From contig NZ_VRYZ01000006.1 in the NCBI RefSeq assembly GCF_008064635.1, forward strand, positions 124,001-188,000: 64,000 nt of DNA. The letters are read 5' to 3'. Shown here in pieces: positions 1-10,020 of this stretch. The position numbers and the translations under genes were made by a program. A model generated the notes under the pieces. That model saw only the letters and a list, made by a program, of their open reading frames with translations. It searched no databases and was not told where the DNA came from. Each line of letters opens with the position of its first letter. The stretch's first letter is position 1. This DNA comes from Parahaliea aestuarii. Its GTDB lineage: Bacteria > Pseudomonadota > Gammaproteobacteria > Pseudomonadales > Halieaceae.

Positions 1-3000
1 GCGGAGGGCGACGGCACCGTCACCTGGGCCTCCGGGCGACTGCCGGACGTGCCCTTCTGGTACGCCCCCGACACCGCCCACGACGACCTCTGCCGGCAGC
101 CCCACCTGCTACCCGCCATTCTCGACCTGCTAACCCGGGGCGGCACCGAACGCCTGTCCCGCAATCCACCTGTCGCAGCGCGGGATGAGAGCGCCAGCGG
201 TGAGCCCTTCCCGCTGCGCGAACCGCCACCGGCGGACCAGATCCCGGGCCCGGGAGACCTCCACCAGCTGGGCTTTGGCCCCGGTCGCCGCAGCGGCGGC
301 GGCGCGGCGGCCGCAGCGGCAAAAGCGCTGACCGTCAGGGTGGTTCACGGCGACCTCGCCTACGTCAATCACACCGTCGTTGTCGGCCACTACCTGGACG
401 ACACCATGGTCAATGCCGAGGCCGAACTCGATCGCCGCATGGGCGGACGCCTGTCCCAGCGCCTCAATCTGGGGCTCTACCCCGGTGCGCCAGGCAGCCA
501 CCTGTTCACCGCCAACGACAGAACCCGGCTACACCCGCCGGCCGCCCTGGTGGTGGGCCTGGGCCAGGCCGGCGAGCTCAACCCGGCAACCCTGGAAGCG
601 AGTCTGCACCGGGCCTTTATCGATTTCGCGCTGCAGGTTGAGCAGTGGCCGGACCAGCGCTTCAACAGCGCCGACGGCATCCCCTCGGCGCGCCTGTGCT
701 GCCTGCTGGTGGGCAGCGGCCCCGGGGGCGTGGCGGTACGGGAGTCGGTGGAAGCCATCCTGCGCGCCGCCGTGCGGGCCTGCGACGACCTGCGCGACAG
801 CGGCATGGAGCAGACCGTCACCTTCGACCAGCTGGAGCTGGTGGAGCTCTACCAGGACACCGCCATCACCGCGGCCCGGGCCCTCGACGAACTGCTGGCG
901 CGCTCCTCCCTGGGCGGGCGCGTGGTGTGGCCCGAGGGCGTCATCGCCCAGCGCAGTGGCCACCGCCGGCGGGTGGTGGCCGACGAGGCTCCCTACTGGT
1001 GGCACCGCATGATCATCAGCAGAGACCACGCGGCGCAGCGACTGCGCTTTGACATCACCACCGGCCAGGCGCGTATCGAGGAAAGCCAGGCCACCTCCCA
1101 GTTACAACTGGCGGACCAGTTCATTCAGCGGGTCTGCGGCAGTTCGCGGGCCGATACCCACACCGCCAGAACCCTCTATGAAATGCTGCTGCCGCGGCGG
1201 CTGAAGGGTTCAACCGCGGCCCAGCACAATCGGGTACTGGTGGTGGACGCCTACTCCGCGCGCTACCCCTGGGAACTGCTGGAGGACCGCTGGAGCAGTG
1301 TCGGCAAGCCGCTGGCGGTGGTCAGCGGCATGGTGCGGCAATTCAAGACGGATGACTTCCGGCCCGATGTACAGTACGCCAACGGCCGCCACGCCCTGGT
1401 GGTGGGCAACCCCAGGCTGGACGGCTGGGAGCGTTTCGCCGATCTGGTGGGCGCGCGCCGGGAGGCGGCGGCAGTGGCCTCCCGCTTCGGCCAGCAGGGT
1501 TACGAGGTGCTGGAAGCCATAGACGAAGACGCCGGCACCATCGTCGACGCCCTGCACGCCCGCCGCTGGCGCATCCTGCACCTGGCGGGGCACGGCGTCC
1601 ACCGCATGCCGGTGTCGGAGGAAACCGGCTGGCACAGCGGTTGCCGGGACTGCGCGACAGCCACCGATGCAACCCTGTCCGGCATGGTGATTGGCAAGCA
1701 CACCATCCTCACCCCCGGTGACATCGACCAACTGCGCTTTGTGCCGGAGCTGGTGTTTATCAACTGCTGTCACCTCGGCCGCAGCGACAGCAACCCGCCG
1801 TACAACGAACTGGCCGCCAACCTCGGCGAGCAGTTTATCCGCATGGGGGTAAGGGCGGTCATTGCGGCCGGCTGGGCGGTCAACGACGCCGCGGCCATCG
1901 CCTTCGCCGAACAGTTCTATAGCCTGATGTTTGACGGCCGCAGTTTTGGCGAGGCGGTGCGGCTGGCACGCGAACATACCTGGACCCACTTCCCCGACTT
2001 CAACACCTGGGGCGCCTACCAGGCCTACGGCGACCCGGGCTACCGACTGGTGATCAACGACAGCTGGACCGGCAAACAAAGCCAGCGCAGCTACCACGCG
2101 GTGGATGAGTTCATCGCCGCACTGGAGAACTTCCGCCAGGGCCTGCGCTCGAGCCCGCGCGGACCGGGCATTCACGACGACGCCGGGCAGTTGCGCCAGG
2201 CCCGCGAACGGCTCGAAGCCCTGCTCGGCGGCGTGCCACCGGCGCTGATGGTCGCCTGGCGCCAGCGCGCTGATGTCGCCGCCGTCATCGGCTTCGCCTG
2301 GGGCGAACTGTGCGACTGGCGCCGCGGGGTTGAGTGGCTGGAGCGCGCGATGGGCGCCGGGCAGGGCGACTGCCCCCTGCGCGCCATCGAGCAGTGTGCC
2401 AACTACCGCAGCCGCTACGCCGCACAACGCTGGGCGGCCGCCAGTAGCAGTACTCCGGCGGCGGCGCGCGAACGCCTGCGCAGCGAACTGCTCGCGGAGC
2501 TGCAAGCTGCCGGCAGCAGCCTGAACGACCTGCTGCAGCGCGGCGAAACCCGCGAGCGCCTGAGCCTGCTGGGGGCAACCTGCAAACGCCAGGCCTGGCT
2601 GGCGGCGAAAAGCGGCGACCGCAACACCCTGCTGCTGGAGGCCGCGAACAGCTACCGGCGGGCCTGCGAATTGGGGGCACCGGGCCCGGCTGGGGAATTG
2701 AGCGAGCCGGACCCCTACACCTATTGCAACTGGGCCAGCGCGGTGGCCCTGCGCTACCTGACCAACAGCCGCCTGAAGAGAGGCCGGAAGCATACGGCGC
2801 TGGTGGCGCTGGGTACCCGGCTGGCCAATACCCTCGAAGCCCGCGAGGCGGACGATTTCTGGGGAGCCGTGGCGCTGGCCGACTGCCAGCTGGCCCTTCT
2901 GCTGCTGCAATTCAACGCCGACGACAGCCTTGCAGACCCGCTGGCGCATATTCAGGCCTGCTATCTGGCCGCGGCACGGCGTGGGGTCAGCCGGCGGGAG

Positions 3001-3135
3001 TGGTCCTCGATGCTGGAGAACCTGGACTACATGCTGGACCTGCTCAGGGGCGCTCGCCGCAGCGGCGTCAGTGAACTGCGCCGGAGTCTGGCGGAGCTGC
3101 GCGACCAGGTCGCCTTCAGCGAAGCGGCGCAATGA
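1..3135 (+). CDS. CHAT-domain (caspase-like) protein, 5' end outside the window
   Basis: The reading frame is open from base 1, so the start lies upstream; an internal GTG at 49 is not needed as a start. The CHAT peptidase domain (caspase/separase fold) is in the middle: the HLAGHG motif carries the catalytic His (codon 1591-1593) and FINCC carries the likely catalytic Cys (codon 1768-1770), followed by a GxAVNDAAA-type helix. The first ~35 visible residues resemble the end of the alpha/beta-hydrolase domain that precedes CHAT in some bacterial proteins; this is by-eye recognition. About 330 residues after CHAT are helical and Ala/Leu/Arg-rich, TPR-like. CHAT proteases are known in bacterial defence and programmed proteolysis, but the substrate here is unknown. 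A phospholipase-D-fold lipoprotein starts 40 bases downstream on the same strand. Confidence 0.8.
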   Translation, partial: AEGDGTVTWASGRLPDVPFWYAPDTAHDDLCRQPHLLPAILDLLTRGGTERLSRNPPVAARDESASGEPFPLREPPPADQIPGPGDLHQLGFGPGRRSGGGAAAAAAKALTVRVVHGDLAYVNHTVVVGHYLDDTMVNAEAELDRRMGGRLSQRLNLGLYPGAPGSHLFTANDRTRLHPPAALVVGLGQAGELNPATLEASLHRAFIDFALQVEQWPDQRFNSADGIPSARLCCLLVGSGPGGVAVRESVEAILRAAVRACDDLRDSGMEQTVTFDQLELVELYQDTAITAARALDELLARSSLGGRVVWPEGVIAQRSGHRRRVVADEAPYWWHRMIISRDHAAQRLRFDITTGQARIEESQATSQLQLADQFIQRVCGSSRADTHTARTLYEMLLPRRLKGSTAAQHNRVLVVDAYSARYPWELLEDRWSSVGKPLAVVSGMVRQFKTDDFRPDVQYANGRHALVVGNPRLDGWERFADLVGARREAAAVASRFGQQGYEVLEAIDEDAGTIVDALHARRWRILHLAGHGVHRMPVSEETGWHSGCRDCATATDATLSGMVIGKHTILTPGDIDQLRFVPELVFINCCHLGRSDSNPPYNELAANLGEQFIRMGVRAVIAAGWAVNDAAAIAFAEQFYSLMFDGRSFGEAVRLAREHTWTHFPDFNTWGAYQAYGDPGYRLVINDSWTGKQSQRSYHAVDEFIAALENFRQGLRSSPRGPGIHDDAGQLRQARERLEALLGGVPPALMVAWRQRADVAAVIGFAWGELCDWRRGVEWLERAMGAGQGDCPLRAIEQCANYRSRYAAQRWAAASSSTPAAARERLRSELLAELQAAGSSLNDLLQRGETRERLSLLGATCKRQAWLAAKSGDRNTLLLEAANSYRRACELGAPGPAGELSEPDPYTYCNWASAVALRYLTNSRLKRGRKHTALVALGTRLANTLEAREADDFWGAVALADCQLALLLLQFNADDSLADPLAHIQACYLAAARRGVSRREWSSMLENLDYMLDLLRGARRSGVSELRRSLAELRDQVAFSEAAQ

Positions 3136-3175
3136 CACCGGACAATACAGACAACCAGCACCAGGGAGTACGCCA

Positions 3176-5407
3176 GTGAATGCCATTTACCGCTCACTAC
3201 TGTTAACCGGATGCCTGCTGGCAGGCTGCGGCGGCTGCGGCAACACGCCGGGCACAACAGAAGATCTCGGCACCCAGGCCACGGCCACCCTCACTGCGAA
3301 TGCCGGCCAGGTGCTGCTGGACAACGACGACGCCTTCGCCAGCAAGCTGGCCCTGGTAAATGGCGCCAGGGACAGCATCGACATCGCCTACTACATCTTC
3401 GACAGCGACTACAGCTCTTCAGTGCTGGCCGAAGCCCTGTTGCGCGCCGCCAGCCGCGGCGTCCGCATTCGTCTGCTGACGGACTACAGCGCCGCCTACA
3501 GCCAGCTTGACTGGTTCAGCATGCTCGAGCGCGATAGCGGCGGGCAGCTCGAGGTGCGTTTTTACAATCGCCCGACCCGCAATATGATTATGGACGCCGC
3601 TTACCTGACCCTCGGTTGCGGCGAGGCTTCCGGTCAGCGGGCCGACTGCCCGGCGCAGAAATTTGCTGACCTTGAGGACGCATTTGCCGCGGAGCGCATC
3701 GACGGTCAGGCGGCGGAGGCCCTGAATATTTCCAACCTCAGCGTCGCCGGGTCGGGGGACTTCCTGGCCGGCCTCTACGCGCGCAACGCCGAGCTGATGG
3801 CGCTCGCCGTGCAGGAGGGACAGGGACTGGACCCGGCCGCCCTGCGCAGCGGAGCCGCGGCTGGTAACCCGGCCCAAAAGGAATCCCTGCAGCGACTCGG
3901 CAAAACCTGGTTGCGAGCGCGCTACGGCAGCGGCGTGGACAGCCTCAAGGCACGCATTGAACTGGCGTTTGCCCGCGCCCTGTACGGCGAGCAGATCGAC
4001 CCGGTGTTCGGCGCCCTGGCGTCCTACATGCCGCTGGAACGCGCCGACAATGCAGCCGCCCGCCGCGACTGGGACTACCAGAGTGAATTCCTGCACCACA
4101 AGTTACTGTGGGTCGACGCACGCCACCTGCTGATCGGTGGCCGCAATGTGCAGGACAGCTACCACCTGCAGCCCGGGGAGCTGACCGAGAAATACGTGTT
4201 CAACGATACCGACCTGGCCCTGGCGGTCAGCAGCGGCGGCGCGGCCATCACCGCGGCCTTTGAGCGCCTGTGGCAATTCCGCACCATGGTGGCCACCCTC
4301 GACGAGGTGCGCGCACACGCACCCAACGCCGCGCTGGCCAGCCTGGCGGCACTCAAGGCCGCCGAGGATAGCTGTCGGGCGGAAGGCGAAAGCACGGCGA
4401 ACAGTGCAGAGGTGGACTGCGCCGCCGCGGCCTTCGCCGATGCGCTGCCATCGCTGGAACAGCGCCTGGATCTGGCCGCCACCCGGCTGAGGACCAATGT
4501 GGCGCGCTACCAGCGCGACTACCGCCCCGCCACTGACACCGCGGCGCTGACCGTGGATCCCGGCGCGCAGCTGTTCTACTTCGAGAACCTGCCCTTTCAC
4601 CGGGGTGCGAGGAGTTACGGCGCGAACGACAGTGAACCCGGTGACTGGGGCAAGCACATTCACCACGCCTGGCTCGCCGCCCTGGCGCGCACCTGTCAGC
4701 GCGCCAGCGCCGAACAGCCGGCCCGGGTGGTGATACACAATGCCTACTTCCTGCTGCCGGCCAACCTGCTGGCCGCCCTCGGAAGCATGCTGGACGGCAG
4801 CCGCGACTGCGCCCATGTCAGCATCGAGGTGGTCACCAACTCCTTCGCCACCACCGACCTCAACGCCGTCAACCTGCTGGCCGCCTGGCAGCTTAAGGCC
4901 CTGGACGAGTACCGCAGGGGGCACGCCGGCAGCGCCGGCGCCGCGGATTTCCGCTACGAGGAATACCAGGCGCTGCCGGGCCAGGCGCTGCTGAGCCTGC
5001 ACAGCAAGGTCATGCTGTTTGGCGACGCCCTGTTCATCGGCTCGGCCAATGCGGACGTGCGCAGCTTCATCATGGACACCAACAACGGCATCCTCCTGCA
5101 GAACGCCCCGCAACTGGTCAGCGCCTGGTCGGCCTGGCTGCAACAACAGCGCGAACTGGGGCGCATCCGCGACCTGAGCAGTGACATCGGACCCGGGACG
5201 GATCAACTGATGACCAATAGCCTGGCGGCAATGATGGCGCTGGTGTCCAAGTACGACCGCCAGCAGCGGGTCGACCCGCAGCAGGCCGCCGACCTGCAGG
5301 CACACGCCAGGAAGCTGTTCACTGCGGTCTACCGCGAGAGCCAGGCTATCCTGCAGGGCGATGCGGGCGCGGCGGAGCGCTTTAACAGCCTGCTGAAAGT
5401 CATATAG
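3176..5407 (+). CDS. Phospholipase D / cardiolipin-synthase-like lipoprotein
   Basis: Predicted 743-residue lipoprotein. A GTG start at 3176 is chosen because it has an AGGGAG ribosome site 7 bases upstream and begins a lipoprotein signal peptide ending in LLAGC (Cys18); the frame is open further upstream but would overlap the CHAT gene. The PLD fold is clear: an N-terminal strand-helix with DSIDIAYYIF, a first HxKx4D motif at H307/K309/D314 followed by IGGRN, and a second motif HSK...GD followed by IGSANADVRS near residue 610. In the second motif the acidic residue is one position later than the classical spacing. Family members hydrolyse or transfer phosphodiester bonds of phospholipids. 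The expected location is the periplasmic face of a membrane. Exact substrate unknown. Confidence 0.85.
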   Translation: MNAIYRSLLLTGCLLAGCGGCGNTPGTTEDLGTQATATLTANAGQVLLDNDDAFASKLALVNGARDSIDIAYYIFDSDYSSSVLAEALLRAASRGVRIRLLTDYSAAYSQLDWFSMLERDSGGQLEVRFYNRPTRNMIMDAAYLTLGCGEASGQRADCPAQKFADLEDAFAAERIDGQAAEALNISNLSVAGSGDFLAGLYARNAELMALAVQEGQGLDPAALRSGAAAGNPAQKESLQRLGKTWLRARYGSGVDSLKARIELAFARALYGEQIDPVFGALASYMPLERADNAAARRDWDYQSEFLHHKLLWVDARHLLIGGRNVQDSYHLQPGELTEKYVFNDTDLALAVSSGGAAITAAFERLWQFRTMVATLDEVRAHAPNAALASLAALKAAEDSCRAEGESTANSAEVDCAAAAFADALPSLEQRLDLAATRLRTNVARYQRDYRPATDTAALTVDPGAQLFYFENLPFHRGARSYGANDSEPGDWGKHIHHAWLAALARTCQRASAEQPARVVIHNAYFLLPANLLAALGSMLDGSRDCAHVSIEVVTNSFATTDLNAVNLLAAWQLKALDEYRRGHAGSAGAADFRYEEYQALPGQALLSLHSKVMLFGDALFIGSANADVRSFIMDTNNGILLQNAPQLVSAWSAWLQQQRELGRIRDLSSDIGPGTDQLMTNSLAAMMALVSKYDRQQRVDPQQAADLQAHARKLFTAVYRESQAILQGDAGAAERFNSLLKVI

Positions 5408-5559
5408 CCAACAGGAGCCTTTGCATCGCCGGCCGCCCGACCACATTCCCGCAACAAAACTGTCACACTTCTGCGCCATCATTGCGGGTTTGACGCCCGG
5501 CCGGTCGCTGCCCACCGCCACCGGGCAGCCTGTGAACCCCGGCCGCGGATGAGCGCTTC

Positions 5560-7134
5560 ATGCCCTTCGACAGACTCAGTGTTTTCTTCTTTCTATTGCT
5601 GGCCTCTTCTGCCGCTCTCTTCGCCTGGTGGGGGCTGGGATACACGGGCTCCGGCAACACCCTGATCTTCCTGCTCGCCACGGCATTTGGCCTGTTCATG
5701 GCCTTCAATATCGGCGGCAATGACGTGGCCAACTCTTTCGGGACCAGCGTCGGCGCCGGCACCCTGACCATCAAGCAGGCGCTGGTGGTGGCGGCGATCT
5801 TCGAGGTGAGCGGTGCACTGATTGCTGGCGGCGCCGTCACCGATACCATCCGCAAGGGGATTGTCGATCTCGGTACGCTGACCGCCGAGCCCGAGTTCGA
5901 CGTGATGGATTTCGTCTACATCATGATGTCCGCGCTGCTGGCGGCGGCCCTGTGGCTGCTCATCGCCACCCGGCAGGGCTGGCCGGTGTCGACCACCCAC
6001 TCCATCATCGGCGGTATTGTCGGCAGCTCCATCGCGCTGGGCTGGGTGGCCTCGGGCATGAACGATGCCCTCAGCCTGGTACGCTGGGATCAAATTGCCA
6101 CCATCGCCGTATCCTGGGTGCTGTCGCCGGTGCTCGGCGGACTCGGGTCCTATGTGCTGTATTACTACATCCGCAAACACATCCTCACCTACAACGACCG
6201 CGCCCAGGAGCGCCTGCACGAGTTGAAGGCGCGCAAGAAAGCCCTGCGCAAAGAGCACAAAACCATCACCGAGCGCATGACCGAGATCCAGCAGCTGTCC
6301 TATACCGGCGCCCTGGCCCGCGACGCCGCCAGCGTGCGCACCATCGAGGACGCCGCCGAAGACGACTTCGAATCCGACTACTACAAGGAAATTTACCGCC
6401 TGGAACGGGAAAAGGAGGACATCGACGCCCACCGCGCCCTTACCCTCTACGTGCCCCTGCTGGCCGCCGGCGGCTCGATGATCATCACCGCCATGCTGCT
6501 GTACAAGGGCCTGAAGAACCTGAAGCTTGAATCATCCGATCTGCAGAACGGCCTGATCGTACTGATGGTCGCCGCGGCGGTATGGATGGCGGTCTACATT
6601 CTTGCCCGCACCCAGCGCAGCGGTTCACTGGAGAAATCCACCTTCCTGCTGTTCAGCTGGATGCAGGTATTCACCGCGGCCGGCTTCGCCTTCAGCCATG
6701 GCTCCAACGACATCGCCAATGCCATCGGCCCCTTCGCCGCGATTCTCGATGTGCTGCACAGCGGCGAGATCAACCCGAAAGCACCGGTGCCCACTGCCGC
6801 CATGGTCACCTTCGGCATCGCCCTGGTCGCCGGCCTGTGGTTTATCGGCAAGGAAGTGATCCGCACCGTAGGCACCGAACTTACCCGCATGCACCCCGCC
6901 TCAGGCTTTACCGCAGAGCTGTCCGCCGCCTGCGTGGTGCTGGTGGCCTCCACCCTGGGCCTGCCGGTGTCGTCCACGCACATTCTCGTGGGAGCGGTCC
7001 TTGGCATCGGCCTGGTCAATCGCTCTACCAACTGGAACCTGATGAAGCCCATCGCCATGGCCTGGGTCATCACCCTGCCAGCGGCGGGCCTGCTGAGTGC
7101 GGCCTGCTTCCTGCTGATGCGTTCGATTCTCTGA
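5560..7134 (+). CDS. Inorganic phosphate transporter, Pit/PHO-4 family
   Basis: A 524-residue membrane permease for phosphate (proton- or sodium-coupled, metal-phosphate). Both halves carry the family signature: [16 protein letters not shown] near residue 50 and [15 protein letters not shown] near residue 385, giving the inverted-repeat topology. Hydrophobic segments flank a long charged cytoplasmic loop (about residues 205-290) rich in Lys/Glu, probably coiled coil. The second half also contains the VSSTH motif mirrored by VSTTH in the first half. It is preceded by a 152-base gap that holds one good PhoB-like half site (CTGTCAC at 5460). It is not obviously co-transcribed with the upstream lipoprotein. 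Length fits the PitA-like branch (about 500 residues). Confidence 0.93.
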   Translation: MPFDRLSVFFFLLLASSAALFAWWGLGYTGSGNTLIFLLATAFGLFMAFNIGGNDVANSFGTSVGAGTLTIKQALVVAAIFEVSGALIAGGAVTDTIRKGIVDLGTLTAEPEFDVMDFVYIMMSALLAAALWLLIATRQGWPVSTTHSIIGGIVGSSIALGWVASGMNDALSLVRWDQIATIAVSWVLSPVLGGLGSYVLYYYIRKHILTYNDRAQERLHELKARKKALRKEHKTITERMTEIQQLSYTGALARDAASVRTIEDAAEDDFESDYYKEIYRLEREKEDIDAHRALTLYVPLLAAGGSMIITAMLLYKGLKNLKLESSDLQNGLIVLMVAAAVWMAVYILARTQRSGSLEKSTFLLFSWMQVFTAAGFAFSHGSNDIANAIGPFAAILDVLHSGEINPKAPVPTAAMVTFGIALVAGLWFIGKEVIRTVGTELTRMHPASGFTAELSAACVVLVASTLGLPVSSTHILVGAVLGIGLVNRSTNWNLMKPIAMAWVITLPAAGLLSAACFLLMRSIL

Positions 7135-7253
7135 GCGCTCTGGGCCCCTGGAATTCTTCACGGGTCCTTGCCGTTTGCTGAAGCTGAACTAAGCTAAGTC
7201 CGATGGCCCGGGCCGGATGCCCGTGCAATACATCGACAGGGAGGAGAGCGTTC

Positions 7254-7913
7254 ATGCCGATGCAAACTTCGCGTTGCCTGGTACCGGTAGCGGTTTTACT
7301 GGCCAGCACAATCACACTGGCCGCAGATCATACCGAGTCACCCGCCGCCACCGCCGACCGACCCGCCGATATCGGCGATATTTTCTTCTTTGACCCCGCC
7401 GACACCGACAACCGACTGGTGGCGATGATCACCTACGGCGGCGGCTCCGACACCAACGACCAGATGGATGCCGACTTCTACTGTGATCGCGACGTGCTCT
7501 ACAGCTTCTACATCGATCGCGATGACAACGGCGACGGCGCCGACAGTGTGGAGGCGGACGTGCGTATCGACATCCGCATGGCGGAGCAGGAAGACGGCAG
7601 CTGCACCGTGCGCCTGGACAACGTGCCCGGCGCCGGCGACGACTTCAGCGGCAGCGTGGCGGGGGACAACCGCATCTTCCAGAGCGCCAGCGGCCTCAAC
7701 GCCTTTGTCGGCTCCACCGACGACCCCTTCTTCTTCGACTCCCAGGGCTTTGGTGAAACCCTCAGCAGCGGCACGGTGTCCTTCGACAACACCCGCGACA
7801 CCTTCGGCGGGCGCAACCTCAGCGCCATCGCCTTCGAGATAGACACCGCGGCACTGGGCGATGGACAGACCGTGTTCAAAGCCTGGGCCACTACCGCCCG
7901 CATTGTGGAATAG
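7254..7913 (+). CDS. Secreted DUF4331-type protein
   Basis: A 219-residue exported protein. ATG 7254 is chosen since GAGGAG lies 7 bases upstream; an in-frame ATG at 7260 is a close alternative. A Sec signal peptide (residues 1 to about 22) ends before ADHTESPAA, the typical N-terminal HTxSP signature of DUF4331 proteins. The mature part is acidic, with D-rich loops (DRDDNGDGADS) that look able to bind Ca2+, and beta-rich with conserved FFFD and GDIFFF elements. It is only about half the usual length of DUF4331 proteins; the following gene carries elements that look like the remaining half. Function unknown. First gene of an apparent three-gene operon (16 bases to the next start). Confidence 0.8.
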   Translation: MPMQTSRCLVPVAVLLASTITLAADHTESPAATADRPADIGDIFFFDPADTDNRLVAMITYGGGSDTNDQMDADFYCDRDVLYSFYIDRDDNGDGADSVEADVRIDIRMAEQEDGSCTVRLDNVPGAGDDFSGSVAGDNRIFQSASGLNAFVGSTDDPFFFDSQGFGETLSSGTVSFDNTRDTFGGRNLSAIAFEIDTAALGDGQTVFKAWATTARIVE

Positions 7914-7929
7914 CCAGGGAGGCACAGCC

Positions 7930-8634
7930 ATGAAGCAATCCATCACCTACCTGCTGGCGACCGTGCTGGGCGCGACCCTGCTGGGTGCCTGCTCCGACAG
8001 CAGCGATTCCGACGACGATAACGGCGGTGGCAATGGCGGCGGGGGCGGCACCCCCACCGTGGAAATCCGCTCCAACCCGCCCAGCGACTACGCCCGCGTC
8101 GATCGCATGGGCCAGCCGGCGGTGGCCACAGCCCTGCTGCGCGGCGGCGGCCAGCCGATTCGCGACTCGGTACCCATCAACAACAATGCCGACAACGAGC
8201 GCGACTCCCTCAACCAGGGCGACCCGTCCGGCGATGCCGACTTCGCCGGCGCCTTCGTCGACACCCTGATCTTCGTCAACAACGCCCTGGCCGATGACCT
8301 CGACAGCCTCGGCCTGTCGCGCTGCGCCACCGGTGCACCCGGCGAGATCGACAGCGCCGACGACATCAACGCCTGCCTCGGGGTGGCGGCACCGGTGGTC
8401 ATTCCCGATGTGGTGACCCTGGATATCTCCAGCCCCAGCAGCTGGCCCAACGGCCGCCATCCCGATGACCCGGTGGTGGATCGGGTGCTGGCCGCGGTGC
8501 TGCTCGATCTCAGCGTACACCCGCTGGATCTGTTCGCCGACCTGCCGCTGAACCCGCCGGGCAACGACGCCCGCCCGGACGATGTCTCGCCGGCCAACTT
8601 CCCCTACCTGCGCGACCCCATCGCCATGCCCTGA
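7930..8634 (+). CDS. DUF4331-like lipoprotein
   Basis: A 234-residue lipoprotein: ATG 7930 with an AGGGAGG site upstream, signal peptide with LLGAC (Cys21), then a low-complexity Ser/Asp and poly-Gly linker (residues 22-42). The globular part has VDRMGQPAV, WPNGRHPDDPVVD and a short closing NFPYLRDP, elements I associate with the C-terminal half of DUF4331 proteins. Together with the preceding gene it would make up a full-length DUF4331 protein, so the two may act as partners, one soluble and one membrane-anchored. The linker suggests the domain is held away from the membrane. Thirteen bases separate it from the downstream TPR lipoprotein. No enzymatic residues are recognisable; function unknown. 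Confidence 0.78.
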   Translation: MKQSITYLLATVLGATLLGACSDSSDSDDDNGGGNGGGGGTPTVEIRSNPPSDYARVDRMGQPAVATALLRGGGQPIRDSVPINNNADNERDSLNQGDPSGDADFAGAFVDTLIFVNNALADDLDSLGLSRCATGAPGEIDSADDINACLGVAAPVVIPDVVTLDISSPSSWPNGRHPDDPVVDRVLAAVLLDLSVHPLDLFADLPLNPPGNDARPDDVSPANFPYLRDPIAMP

Positions 8635-8647
8635 GGCCGCACCGCTC

Positions 8648-9883
8648 ATGACAGTACTCTTCACTTCACGGCGCTGGCCAGCGCCGTGCTGGCTCGTCGT
8701 CGCCGTGTTGCTGGCGGCCTGCACACCCGAGAAAGAAATCGACACCCCCGCCGAGCCACAGGCAGCCGCTGCGACCGCCGCGCTGGATTACCCGTCCCTG
8801 CGCGATCGACACGAGCAGCAGCTGGCGGCGCTGGAGCAAGCGCTGGAAAGCAGCCGCGAGTCCGGTGCCACGGCACCTGCCCGGCGCCTGTTCGAGGGCT
8901 GGCTCTACCACGCCCGGCTGACCGGTGAACTGGCCAGTTTTGATCGCGCCGAGACCGCCCTGGCGGAGTTGGAGGCGCGCAGCCGTACAGCGCCGCCCTG
9001 CCGGGAACAGGCCGAACTGGCCATGGCCAACCATCGCATAGAGGCGGCGGCGAGGGCGCTGCAGGCCTGTCCGGCGGCGGACAACCGCGACCTGCTGATC
9101 GATATCGACTACTACCAGGGTCGCTACCAGGCCGCCCTGGCCGGGGCGGTTGCCCTGCTCAACGAGCGCAACCTGCCGGCGGATTATGTGCGTCTGGCGC
9201 GGCTGCGCCAGGGCACCGGCTCCAGTCGCGAGGCCGACGCCCTGCTGGAAGCTGCCGAGCAGCGCTATCACAACGATAATCCCCACCAGCTGGCCTGGTT
9301 CCATCTGCAGCGCGGGATCCTGGCCCTGGAACGCAAAGAGTACGAGCGCGCCCGGGCCCTGTTCCGGCGCGCGGACAGAGCCCTGCCCGGCTGGTGGCTG
9401 GTGCAGGAACATCTGGCGGAGACCTCACTACTGCTGGGGGACGAAGATCTGGCCACAGAGCTCTACGACGGGGTCATCGCCGCCACTGGCGACCCGCAGT
9501 TTATCGCCGCCCGGGCCGAGATCGACCGTCGCCAGGGGCAACGGGAAGCCGCTGAACAGGCGATCGAGCACGCCCGTCGCACGCTGGATATTCGCCTGCA
9601 GGAACACCCCGCCGCTATCACCGGTCACGCCGTGGATTTCTACCTGAACTACGGCCCGGTGCAGCGCGCCCTGGAACTGGCGCGGCGGGATTACCGCCAG
9701 CGCCCCTACGGCGCGGCCGCCACCCAGCTGGCCACCGCCCTGCGCCAGGCCGGCGACTATCGCACGGCACTGGATATTCTCGGGGCCGAAGTCGACGCCG
9801 GCTGGGCCACGCCGGACGCGCTGGAAGAACTGGCGCTGATCCGTGGCGCACTGGCCAGCACTGCCGCAGACGCCAGCCACTGA
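8648..9883 (+). CDS. TPR-repeat lipoprotein
   Basis: A 411-residue protein beginning with a lipoprotein signal peptide (LLAAC, Cys25). The rest is almost wholly alpha-helical, with repeated pairs of helices of tetratricopeptide character (for example FHLQRGILALERKEYERA and the later ALRQAGDYRTALDIL segment). Such repeats are protein-protein interaction scaffolds. Its position as last gene of a three-gene unit with two DUF4331-type exported proteins suggests it is a periplasmic or outer-membrane partner for them. No catalytic motif seen. The start ATG is 13 bases after the previous stop, which supports co-transcription. Confidence 0.8.
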   Translation: MTVLFTSRRWPAPCWLVVAVLLAACTPEKEIDTPAEPQAAAATAALDYPSLRDRHEQQLAALEQALESSRESGATAPARRLFEGWLYHARLTGELASFDRAETALAELEARSRTAPPCREQAELAMANHRIEAAARALQACPAADNRDLLIDIDYYQGRYQAALAGAVALLNERNLPADYVRLARLRQGTGSSREADALLEAAEQRYHNDNPHQLAWFHLQRGILALERKEYERARALFRRADRALPGWWLVQEHLAETSLLLGDEDLATELYDGVIAATGDPQFIAARAEIDRRQGQREAAEQAIEHARRTLDIRLQEHPAAITGHAVDFYLNYGPVQRALELARRDYRQRPYGAAATQLATALRQAGDYRTALDILGAEVDAGWATPDALEELALIRGALASTAADASH

Positions 9884-10020
9884 GCCGGCCGTCGGCACGC
9901 GCCGGACTTGTGTCGCATTTTCAGCCTTTACCCGGCGATCAGGGGCCGTTGAGATTCCTATCGGCCGGTGAATGTGCTCAACTCCCTGCCGAGCACAGCG
10001 CAAGTACACTTCAAGCAACC

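Noticed and set aside
1210-3186. Long open frame antisense to the CHAT gene
   Set aside because: No recognisable motif, no ribosome site, and it opposes a clear CHAT protein.
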